A stretch of DNA of 7,883 bases from the NCBI GenBank assembly GCA_947497195.1, contig CANMGM010000103.1, positions 1 to 7,883 of the forward strand, written 5' to 3'. This stretch comes from Bacteroidota bacterium (GTDB lineage: Bacteria > Bacteroidota > Bacteroidia > M30B66). Below the pieces are notes generated by a model, which had not been told where the DNA came from, did no database searches, and worked only from the letters and a program-made list of their open reading frames with translations. Position numbers and translations under genes: made by a program. This document shows positions 1 to 6,244 of this stretch, piece by piece (within the stretch, counting starts at the first letter, position 1; each line of letters begins with the position of its first letter).

Positions 1-374
1 ACCGGCATGCACACTTCCACATCTTCAATTGGAACGATGCAATGCCCGCGCAGTTCGGGATCTGACTTTAGCTCTGTGTGTTTATCGTCGAGCAGGCGGC
101 TAATTCGGTTGCGCAAATCGCGCATCATTTCGCGCCCTAAACCAATGCAATCGTTGATGTATTCGTTTTCAAAAATGCTGTCGATATAATCCACTCCCAG
201 TAAACCATGTCGGTTCATCTCTGCCAAATCAACAGCATATTCGCCTATACGCGAAGCCACACGATGTGTTCCGTTGCGTTTGATAATACTGAGTGGCAGA
301 TTTTGAATCGGGAAATCTGAATCTTCCTTAACGGGAATCCAGCTTTTTAGCTTGGGGTCGTTGGCGCGGATCAT
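1..374 (-). CDS. fahA: Fumarylacetoacetase, N-terminal part (cut by window edge)
   Basis: Fumarylacetoacetase hydrolyses 4-fumarylacetoacetate to fumarate and acetoacetate, the last step of tyrosine breakdown, in the cytoplasm. Only the first 124 residues are visible, and the frame runs open off the left edge. Residues 12-28 (WIPVKEDSDFPIQNLPL) match the conserved family opening, which in human FAH reads close to [20 protein letters not shown]. The later IGEYAVDL (43-50) matches the IGDQILDL block of the N-terminal SH3-like domain. The visible end, CMPV, is where the family leads into the IGDYTDFYSS segment, so the metal-binding and catalytic residues all lie outside the window and cannot be checked. 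The ATG at 374 is the first in frame after the glyA stop. The gap to glyA is 22 nt on the same strand, so it is probably the distal gene of the glyA transcript. No Shine-Dalgarno is evident; the leader is AT-rich, as is common in Bacteroidota. Confidence 0.9.
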   Translation of the reverse strand, partial: MIRANDPKLKSWIPVKEDSDFPIQNLPLSIIKRNGTHRVASRIGEYAVDLAEMNRHGLLGVDYIDSIFENEYINDCIGLGREMMRDLRNRISRLLDDKHTELKSDPELRGHCIVPIEDVEVCMP

Positions 375-396
375 AGCGATAGAATTTTAGGTGAAT

Positions 397-1668
397 TTAA
401 GCGAATAGCGGATAACTTTCCATCATTTCGTTCACTTCTTGTTTAATTCCTACCAGTTTTTTCTCGTTTGCCGCGTGGCTGATGGCTTTGTCGATCCAGC
501 TTACAATCTGCGGAATTTCTTTTTCGGTAATACCGCGTGAGGTAATCGCAGCAGTTCCTACACGGATGCCCGAGGTGGTAAATGGCGATTTATCGTCGAA
601 TGGCACCATGTTCTTGTTTACGGTAATATCGGCCTTTCCGAGTGCAATTTCGGCTTCCTTACCGGTAATGTTTTTCGAACGTAGGTCGATGAGCATTAGG
701 TGATTGTCGGTTCCGCCTGAAATGATGTTGTATCCCTTCTTTACGAAAGCCTTTGCCATAACACGGGCGTTTTGCTGCACACGGATGATATAATCCATAT
801 AATCGTCGCTGAGTGCTTCGTGAAATGCAACCGCCTTTGCTGCAATGATGTGTTCCAACGGACCACCCTGTGTACCCGGAAAAACCGCCGCATCAAGCAA
901 TGCCGACATCGATTTGATCTCACCTTTCGGCGTTTTATGTCCAAATGGATTTTCGAAATCTTTGCCCATCATAATGACTCCACCACGCGGACCGCGCAGG
1001 GTTTTGTGTGTGGTGGATGTAACGATGTGGCAATGTTCAAGTGGATCGTTCAAAAGACCTTTGGCGATGAGCCCGGCCGGATGTGAAATATCGGCCAGCA
1101 ACAAGGCTTTGTGTTTATCGGCAATGGCACGCAAGCGGGCGTAATCCCAGTCGCGACTATAGGCCGACGCGCCGCAAATAATCATTTTCGGTTTTTCTTT
1201 TTTCGCGGTGGCTTCCACTTTATCCCAATCGATCAGGCCTGTTTCTTTTTCAACCCCGTAAAAAGATGGTTGATAGAGTTTCCCCGAAAAATTTACCGGC
1301 GAGCCGTGTGTTAAATGTCCACCGTGGCTGAGGTCGAAGCCCAGAATTTTGTCGCCCGGATTGAGGCAGGCAAGCATTACCGCTGCATTGGCCTGTGCGC
1401 CCGAATGCGGCTGCACGTTAGCCCAAGAAGCATTGAACAGGGTTTTTAGTCGGTTTATCGCAATGTTCTCAATTTCATCCACCCACTGGCATCCGCCATA
1501 ATAACGCTTGCCGGGAAGTCCTTCGGCGTACTTGTTGGTGAGCACCGAGCCGGCGGCTTTCATCACCTGATTGCTCACGTAATTCTCGGATGCGATGAGC
1601 TCTATGCCTTCGGTTTGGCGGATTAACTCTTCACCAATGAGTTCGAATACTATTTTATCTTTTTTCAT
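397..1668 (-). CDS. glyA: Serine hydroxymethyltransferase
   Basis: This PLP-dependent cytoplasmic enzyme interconverts serine plus tetrahydrofolate with glycine plus 5,10-methylene-tetrahydrofolate, supplying glycine and one-carbon units for purines, thymidylate and methionine. The 423-residue protein is of normal bacterial length and complete. Visible family blocks in order are: IELIASENYVS (22-32); YAEGLPGKRYYGG (47-59); NVQPHSGAQANAAV (84-97); DLSHGGHLTHG (112-122); LADISHPAGLIA (191-202), with the Asp and His that contact the cofactor; TSTTHKTLRGPRGG (217-230), with the Schiff-base lysine at K222; and SGIRVGTAAIT (366-376), with R369 equivalent to the arginine that binds the substrate carboxylate. 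No key residue is missing. It lies 20 nt after purQ and 22 nt before fumarylacetoacetase on the same strand. The pairing with purQ makes metabolic sense, since purine synthesis consumes both glycine and folate one-carbon units. No own promoter or riboswitch is evident in the 20-nt gap. Confidence 0.98.
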   Translation of the reverse strand: MKKDKIVFELIGEELIRQTEGIELIASENYVSNQVMKAAGSVLTNKYAEGLPGKRYYGGCQWVDEIENIAINRLKTLFNASWANVQPHSGAQANAAVMLACLNPGDKILGFDLSHGGHLTHGSPVNFSGKLYQPSFYGVEKETGLIDWDKVEATAKKEKPKMIICGASAYSRDWDYARLRAIADKHKALLLADISHPAGLIAKGLLNDPLEHCHIVTSTTHKTLRGPRGGVIMMGKDFENPFGHKTPKGEIKSMSALLDAAVFPGTQGGPLEHIIAAKAVAFHEALSDDYMDYIIRVQQNARVMAKAFVKKGYNIISGGTDNHLMLIDLRSKNITGKEAEIALGKADITVNKNMVPFDDKSPFTTSGIRVGTAAITSRGITEKEIPQIVSWIDKAISHAANEKKLVGIKQEVNEMMESYPLFA

Positions 1669-1688
1669 CGTGTTTGTGCAGGTTGAAG

Positions 1689-2402
1689 TTATTGTGTTAT
1701 GGTAATTTGATTCCCGACATGCTCGAGCATGGCGCCAAGAATTTTATTGCCGTCGGTATTGCCCAGAATTTCTGCGGCAGCGCGTTCGGGATGCGGCATC
1801 ATGCCAAATACATTTTTCGTTTCGTTACAGATTCCGGCGATGCGCTCCAAGGCTCCGTTCGGATTTGCCGCTTCGCCCGTTTGGGTGCAGTAGCGAAACA
1901 AAATCTGATCGTTTGCCTTGAGTTTATCGAGGCCTGCCGCATCAATGTAAAAGCGGCCTTCGCCATGCGCAATTGGAATGCAGAGCGTCTGTTCGTGATT
2001 CAAGGGCGCGGTAATCGGAGCTGTTTTACTCACAGGCTGTATGTACACATTTTCGCAAATGAATTTATGCGAATCGTTGTGCAATAAGGCACCGGGCAAT
2101 AATCCCGATTCGCACAGAATCTGAAATCCATTGCACACCCCCAGTACATATCCGCCTTGCGCGGCAAATTGTAAAACCGATTCCATTACCGGCGAGAAGC
2201 GCGCAATAGCACCCGAACGCAGGTAATCGCCGTACGAAAAGCCGCCCGGCAACACAATCAAATCGGCACCGTTGAGCGTGGTATTCTTATGCCAAAGTTT
2301 GAAAACATCGGTGTTCGGAAAACGCGAAAGGGCATCGACCATGTCCTGGTCGCAATTCGAACCGGGAAATACTACGACTCCTATTTTTAATTTAGTGTTC
2401 AT
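1689..2402 (-). CDS. purQ: Phosphoribosylformylglycinamidine synthase, glutaminase subunit PurQ
   Basis: PurQ is the class I glutamine amidotransferase subunit of FGAM synthase. It hydrolyses glutamine and passes ammonia to PurL at the fourth step of de novo purine synthesis. The 237-residue protein is of normal length for stand-alone PurQ. Visible blocks are the N-terminal KIGVVVFPGSNCDQD (6-20), LPGGFSYGDYLRSGAIAR (51-68), the nucleophile elbow GVCNGFQIL (88-96) with catalytic C90, LLHNDSHKF (107-115), AHGEGRF (145-151), and MPHPERA (202-208) with the catalytic His204 and Glu206. A separate purQ implies that this organism uses the three-part PurS-PurQ-PurL enzyme, not the single long fused PurL found in Bacteroides and proteobacteria; PurL and PurS are not in this window. 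The ATG at 2402 follows the stop of the upstream membrane-protein gene by only 2 nt, so translation is probably coupled. The glyA gene follows 20 nt later. Confidence 0.97.
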   Translation of the reverse strand: MNTKLKIGVVVFPGSNCDQDMVDALSRFPNTDVFKLWHKNTTLNGADLIVLPGGFSYGDYLRSGAIARFSPVMESVLQFAAQGGYVLGVCNGFQILCESGLLPGALLHNDSHKFICENVYIQPVSKTAPITAPLNHEQTLCIPIAHGEGRFYIDAAGLDKLKANDQILFRYCTQTGEAANPNGALERIAGICNETKNVFGMMPHPERAAAEILGNTDGNKILGAMLEHVGNQITITQ

Positions 2403-2404
2403 GC

Positions 2405-3406
2405 TTAGATAGAATTGAATTGCAGAAAGAATAAAACCTGATTGTAAACCACTGCAGCGAGTAGCAAAATAAAGAGGATTTCTGCAAAGATTTGTCGTTT
2501 TATGGAAACAAAATAATTCGAAAACAGCACCGAAAGGGGTACGGCCAAGAACGATAGACTAACCATTGTAGTTTTAACCGAAACCATATAACTCAGCGCT
2601 GCAAAGAGGAAGAATGCCACAAGAAGGAAGAGAAATTTTCGCGTTTTAATCTTGGCAAATGTTCTGAATTCTTTGAAGAATGTGTAAACTGAAGCGAGTA
2701 TAATAAACAACAAAATTGCGAAGAGAATAACGTACGTTTCGTTGAACACAGCTGTAAACTGCACGCGGTAAAGCGGTTCGAAAACGGCGCGGATACTGTC
2801 GGGGGTGAATAAATCGAACCAGAACAAGAACAGCGCGAAAACCAGAAAGGGGAAGCCCACGCCCAGCAAACTTGTAATCCACTCCTTTAGATTAAAGGGG
2901 CGAATTAGCACCAACGAAGCCCAGATTAATGGAAACAGAAAAAGACACGGCCAATAGAACAACGAAGCAATGCCGATGAACAAGCCTGCGTCGAAGGTTT
3001 GGAAAACCGCTGTTTCGGAATGATACATATCGAACAGCCGGTCGAGGAAAATGATGATGAAAAAGTTTGCAAAAAGCAGCGGATTGAATGAAAGCTGTTC
3101 CGGAAAACAACTCATCAGCACCACATACATTAAGGCCGGCAGGTTACTCGAATCGCGCAATACACTTTGCCGGTTGATAACCGTTGTGAGGTAAAACGCT
3201 TGAACAACAACGATTAAGAGCGAAAGTGCAATCTGAAGCCAGCGCTGTTCGCGAAGACCATGCAGGGCGTAAAGAAAAAGCGGGAAGGCGTTTTCGGTGT
3301 TTCCGATTTCGGTTTTGGGCAGGATAAAAATCCACATCACCAGCAATACCAAAGGCAGCATCAGGAGATTGATGAAATGCGACGTACGAAAGAAACTAAT
3401 AAACAC
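2405..3406 (-). CDS. DUF6427-like multi-spanning membrane protein, function unknown
   Basis: A very hydrophobic protein of 333 residues from the GTG at 3406. By eye it has about nine or ten membrane spans, near residues 12-29, 57-75, 90-100, 107-121, 142-167, 176-198, 222-241, 257-275, 280-300 and 306-325, and no signal peptide. The short amphipathic start MFISFFRTSHFINLLML, the ASLFYWPCLFLFP segment and the late PLSVLFSNYFVSIKRQ-AEILF block resemble the Bacteroidota family DUF6427, recognised from memory and without a search. Members have no established function and are sometimes mislabelled as carotene oxygenases; nothing here supports an enzyme. The frame stays open to a TTG at 3451, but that codon lies inside a perfect minus-strand -7 motif. 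The GTG at 3406 gives the family-like N terminus and has AAAGG 7 nt upstream, so I prefer it. The stop is 2 nt before purQ, making this the likely first gene of the purQ-glyA-fahA run. Confidence 0.75.
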   Translation of the reverse strand: MFISFFRTSHFINLLMLPLVLLVMWIFILPKTEIGNTENAFPLFLYALHGLREQRWLQIALSLLIVVVQAFYLTTVINRQSVLRDSSNLPALMYVVLMSCFPEQLSFNPLLFANFFIIIFLDRLFDMYHSETAVFQTFDAGLFIGIASLFYWPCLFLFPLIWASLVLIRPFNLKEWITSLLGVGFPFLVFALFLFWFDLFTPDSIRAVFEPLYRVQFTAVFNETYVILFAILLFIILASVYTFFKEFRTFAKIKTRKFLFLLVAFFLFAALSYMVSVKTTMVSLSFLAVPLSVLFSNYFVSIKRQIFAEILFILLLAAVVYNQVLFFLQFNSI

Positions 3407-3415
3407 GGTTGCGCC

Positions 3416-3445
3416 TTTGGAGATTTCCGAAAAATTGTATTTTCG
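3416..3445 (+). promoter_or_regulatory. Candidate promoter of the small membrane protein gene
   Basis: TTTG at 3416-3419 and TATTTTCG at 3438-3445 are separated by 18 nt. This fits the flavobacterial pattern TTG-N17-23-TAnnTTTG with one mismatch (C for T at 3444). The start of transcription would be near 3450, leaving about 14 nt before the ATG at 3464. The site overlaps the oppositely facing -7 motif region and the first codons of the DUF6427-like gene. Confidence 0.45.
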
Positions 3446-3448
3446 CAG

Positions 3449-3456
3449 CAAATTTA
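3449..3456 (-). promoter_or_regulatory. Candidate -7 element of the DUF6427-purQ-glyA operon
   Basis: On the minus strand these bases read TAAATTTG, a full match to the Bacteroidota -7 consensus TAnnTTTG. Transcription would begin near 3443-3445, giving a leader of about 38 nt before the GTG at 3406. I do not find a TTG or TTTG at the usual 17-23 nt upstream; the nearest (GTTTG, 3459-3463) is too close. The motif overlaps the alternative TTG start at 3451, which argues against that start. Confidence 0.4.
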
Positions 3457-3463
3457 TTCAAAC

Positions 3464-3628
3464 ATGACATCGTTGTTTCACGCCATCGGAGACTTTTTTA
3501 CAGACAGTTTTAAGGCAATGCCTATAGTAGGCAATGCTACAAACTTGCTTTTTATTGGATTGATAAGCTTTTTCACGTTTTATTGGATTCGCGAAATGGT
3601 TAAAAATCCAGAAAAAGCGAAGCATTAA
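3464..3628 (+). CDS. Small single-span membrane protein, DUF6341-like
   Basis: A 54-residue protein with a short amphipathic N-terminal part (MTSLFHAIGDFFTDSFKAMP), one hydrophobic span at about residues 27-42 (TNLLFIGLISFFTFYW), and a charged cytoplasm-like tail (REMVKNPEKAKH). The layout and the YWI-plus-charged-tail ending recall the small Bacteroidota family DUF6341, whose genes, as I remember, lie near DUF6427 and purine or pyrimidine genes in flavobacteria. This is recognition from memory and the match is loose. The open frame extends upstream to 3260, but that part lies antisense inside the DUF6427-like gene and the composition changes there. The ATG at 3464 sits just downstream of a promoter-like site and gives a natural membrane-protein start. 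An intrinsic terminator begins 24 nt after the stop, so the gene is probably transcribed alone. Function is unknown. Confidence 0.7.
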   Translation: MTSLFHAIGDFFTDSFKAMPIVGNATNLLFIGLISFFTFYWIREMVKNPEKAKH

Positions 3629-3652
3629 TTTTTTTACACATCGATTTTTATG

Positions 3653-3684
3653 GCCCTTTTTCCCCAAAGGAGAAGGGGCTTTTT
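3653..3684 (+). terminator. Intrinsic (Rho-independent) terminator
   Basis: An 11-bp stem pairs 3653-3663 (GCCCTTTTTCC) with 3669-3679 (GGAGAAGGGGC) with no unpaired base; nine pairs are Watson-Crick and two are G-U. The loop is CCAAA and a run of five T follows at 3680-3684. It sits 24 nt after the stop of the 54-residue membrane protein and ends 57 nt before the DUF5686 gene, so it should separate the two transcription units. Confidence 0.88.
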
Positions 3685-3727
3685 CGTTTCATTTTCCTCA
3701 GTCAGAAGTAAAATTCGGGTGAACGTG

Positions 3728-3735
3728 TATATTTG
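3728..3735 (+). promoter_or_regulatory. Candidate -7 element of the DUF5686-lptB transcript
   Basis: TATATTTG is a full match to TAnnTTTG and lies directly after the terminator, where a new promoter is expected. No TTG or TTTG is seen 17-23 nt upstream, so the -33 half is weak or absent. The G of the motif ends only 6 nt before the first ATG (3742), which would place the transcription start at or next to the start codon. Confidence 0.5.
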
Positions 3736-3741
3736 TTTGCA

Positions 3742-6240
3742 ATGATGCAGGGTGTTCGATGCAAACCAGAGTATTTATCAGTACGAATCCTTTGGATGCT
3801 GATGCTGACTGTGTATTCACTCAGTCTTTCTGCACAGATTACGCGTGTTCGGGGTACTATCTCGGATAAAAAAACAACCGAACCGCTTGCCTTCGTAAAT
3901 CTGATGTTCAAAGGCACCACCATTGGTACACACAGCGACATCAACGGCAACTTCGATCTCAGTGTTCACAAATCCATCGACACGCTGCTGGTTTCGTATT
4001 TGGGTTTCAAGCCACAGAAAATCAAGATTCAGCCTAATAAGGTAAACGACCTGAAGATTCAGCTCGAATCGGCCGAAACCATGCTCAATGTGGTCGAAAT
4101 AAAGCCGGGCGAAAATCCCGCACACCGCATCATGCGCGAGGTTGTACGCAACAAGGAGAAGAACAATCCGGCATTTGTAGATGCGTATCAATACCGCGTT
4201 TACAATAAGATTCAGTTCGACATGAACAATTACGGCGACAAACTGGCGAAGCGCAAGGTGCTCAAACCGGTCGATTTCGTTTTCAATTATGCCGACACCA
4301 CCGAAGAAGGAAAAGTGTTTTTACCCATTGCCATCACCGAAAACACCTCCGATGTGTATTACACCCGAAATCCGCAGCGCAAGCAAGAGGTAATTCTGGG
4401 AACGCAAATCTCGGGATTGAAAAACGCATCCGTTTCACAGTTTCTGGGCGATATGTACCAAACCATCAACATTTACGATAATTTCCTGCTCATCTTCAAC
4501 CGCAGTTTTGTGAGTCCGGTTACCGACAACTTTCTGCGGTATTATAAGTATTACCTCATCGACAGTGTGTATATCGACCAACACCGTTGCTATAAATTGT
4601 TGTTTCTGCCCAAACGCAAGCAGGATCTCACGTTTACAGGCGATTTGTACATCGACGACCAAACCTGGGGCGTGCGGAAAGTAAACATTCGCTTTAACGA
4701 ACAAGCCAATGTAAACTACATCAAATCGTTTCATGTTACGCAGGAATATCAGCATGTTAGCGACAAAACCTGGATGCTGAAAAAGGAAGAGTCGATGGGC
4801 GATTTCGCTCCGTTTGAAAAAGGCGATGGGGTTGGATTTTTTGGACGAAAAACCACGGTTTACGATCGTTTTAAATTGAATCCCGATTTGCCCGATTCGC
4901 TTTTTCGAGCCGGCGATAACATTACGATTACCAAAGGCGCAGAAGAACTCAATGCTGCAGCCTGGGATAGCCTTCGCCTCGATACGCTGAGCCGCAAGGA
5001 ACAGGGAATCTATGCCATGGTCGACTCTGTAGTTGATATGCCATTGTTGGTGAACACACGCTATTTCGTGCAAATGTTAGCAACTGGCTATTTGCGCTGG
5101 GATGAATTTCAAATGGGGCAGTATTATACGTTTTGTTCGTGGAACAGCATCGAAGGAGTTCGATTTAAGTTTGGTGGGATTACCGATAATAGTTTCAGCA
5201 ACCGCCTCGAATTGCGTGGCTGGTTGGCGTATGGCCTCAACGATGAGCGCTTCAAGGTAAAAGCCGGATTTCGCTGGTTTGTGAATTCCGACAAGACACA
5301 CCGCAATTTGTGGAGTGTGAATTATAAATCTGATCTTGAGCAACTTTCGCTAAGTCCAAATTCGCTGCAACTCGATAATATCATGACATCGATGTTTCGC
5401 CGAACCGCTCTGCAATACGTTACAAATGTCGAAGAGCTCAAAACTACATACGAATACGAGCATTTTCCGGGCTTTATGCATCGTTTTACCGCGCTGAACC
5501 GCCGCCTTACTCCCTTGGGCGATTTTGCATTTGTTCGTGGCGCGAACGATGCGATCGTTCCCATTCAAAATACAAGCACCACAGAGTTTTCGTTGCATAC
5601 CCGATTTGCGTGGAAAGAAAAATATATTTCGGGCGAGTTCGATCGCATCAGCGCCGGTTCGAAAGCGCCGGTTCTACAGCTCGATTTAACGGCCGGTGTT
5701 CCCAATATCATGGGCTCTGAATTCAGTTATTACAAAGTGCGCTTCCGCATCGGCGACCGCATACGACTGAATCCCTTCGGTTATACCGATTATCAACTTG
5801 ATTTAAGTCAGACTTGGGGAAATGCGCCTTTTCCTTTTCTCGATGTGCATCAGGGCTCACAAACCTACGCACTCGATCAGCTTGCATTTAACATGATGAA
5901 TATCTTTGAATTCGCCAGCGACCGCTATGCTTCGCTTTTCATTGATCATCATTTCGAAGGTTACTTTTTGAACAAAATCCCCTTACTTCGTAAACTCAAA
6001 TGGCGCGAAGTGCTGACCTTGAAATCTGTTATCGGCGATATCCGTGAATCGAATCTGGCATTGATGAATTATCCCGGAGGGCTCGATCCGCGTATTCACC
6101 GTCCGTATCTCGAGTCGGGCGTGGCTGTTGAGAATATTCTGAAAGTAATTCGCGTCGATGCCTTATGGCGCATGACCCATCTCGAACGCCCGCTGGCCAA
6201 ACCATTTGGCTTGCGCATGTCGCTCGTTTTCCGCTTCTAA
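3742..6240 (+). CDS. DUF5686 outer-membrane protein with CarboxypepD_reg-like domain
   Basis: An 832-residue exported protein, typical in length for Bacteroidota DUF5686 proteins. Residues 1-31 form a signal peptide: a basic n-region with R6, K8 and R15, a hydrophobic core ILWMLMLTVYSL, and probable cleavage after SLSA before Q32. Residues about 35-110 form a carboxypeptidase-regulatory-like beta-sandwich, with RVRGTISD, GTHSDINGNFDL (62-73) and LLVSYLGF (82-89). The rest matches DUF5686, beginning with HRIMREVVRNKEKNNP and a YRVYNKIQFD block. Alternating aromatic strands continue to the end, and the last residue is Phe (SLVFRF), as expected for a beta-barrel recognised by the BAM machinery. 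Unlike SusC proteins I see no plug or TonB box. The biological role is unknown. Two adjacent ATGs (3742, 3745) are possible starts; the TTG at 3733 lies inside the -7 motif. The lptB gene follows after 4 nt, suggesting co-transcription and an envelope role. Confidence 0.88.
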   Translation: MMQGVRCKPEYLSVRILWMLMLTVYSLSLSAQITRVRGTISDKKTTEPLAFVNLMFKGTTIGTHSDINGNFDLSVHKSIDTLLVSYLGFKPQKIKIQPNKVNDLKIQLESAETMLNVVEIKPGENPAHRIMREVVRNKEKNNPAFVDAYQYRVYNKIQFDMNNYGDKLAKRKVLKPVDFVFNYADTTEEGKVFLPIAITENTSDVYYTRNPQRKQEVILGTQISGLKNASVSQFLGDMYQTINIYDNFLLIFNRSFVSPVTDNFLRYYKYYLIDSVYIDQHRCYKLLFLPKRKQDLTFTGDLYIDDQTWGVRKVNIRFNEQANVNYIKSFHVTQEYQHVSDKTWMLKKEESMGDFAPFEKGDGVGFFGRKTTVYDRFKLNPDLPDSLFRAGDNITITKGAEELNAAAWDSLRLDTLSRKEQGIYAMVDSVVDMPLLVNTRYFVQMLATGYLRWDEFQMGQYYTFCSWNSIEGVRFKFGGITDNSFSNRLELRGWLAYGLNDERFKVKAGFRWFVNSDKTHRNLWSVNYKSDLEQLSLSPNSLQLDNIMTSMFRRTALQYVTNVEELKTTYEYEHFPGFMHRFTALNRRLTPLGDFAFVRGANDAIVPIQNTSTTEFSLHTRFAWKEKYISGEFDRISAGSKAPVLQLDLTAGVPNIMGSEFSYYKVRFRIGDRIRLNPFGYTDYQLDLSQTWGNAPFPFLDVHQGSQTYALDQLAFNMMNIFEFASDRYASLFIDHHFEGYFLNKIPLLRKLKWREVLTLKSVIGDIRESNLALMNYPGGLDPRIHRPYLESGVAVENILKVIRVDALWRMTHLERPLAKPFGLRMSLVFRF

Positions 6241-6244
6241 TCAC

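Noticed and set aside
1674..2087. Plus-strand open frame of 137 codons opposite purQ
   Set aside because: Antisense shadow of purQ, which has all catalytic residues; the translation shows no family features.
3260..3463. N-terminal extension of the small plus-strand membrane protein to 122 residues
   Set aside because: The extension is antisense to the DUF6427-like gene, is charged and low in hydrophobic order, and would need transcription starting inside that gene; the ATG at 3464 fits the promoter and the membrane-protein layout.
4435..5073. Long minus-strand open frame (212 codons) opposite the DUF5686 gene
   Set aside because: It lies wholly antisense to a well-supported gene, has no recognisable domain and an odd composition, and arises from the codon bias of the true frame.
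5651..5674. Direct repeat of GCGCCGGTTC
   Set aside because: Two copies within coding sequence 4 nt apart, fully explained by the encoded residues; no other copies and no target-site pattern.
6206..6244. Upstream ATG giving LptB 13 extra residues
   Set aside because: It overlaps the end of the DUF5686 gene in another frame, and LptB family members begin at the residues following 6245.
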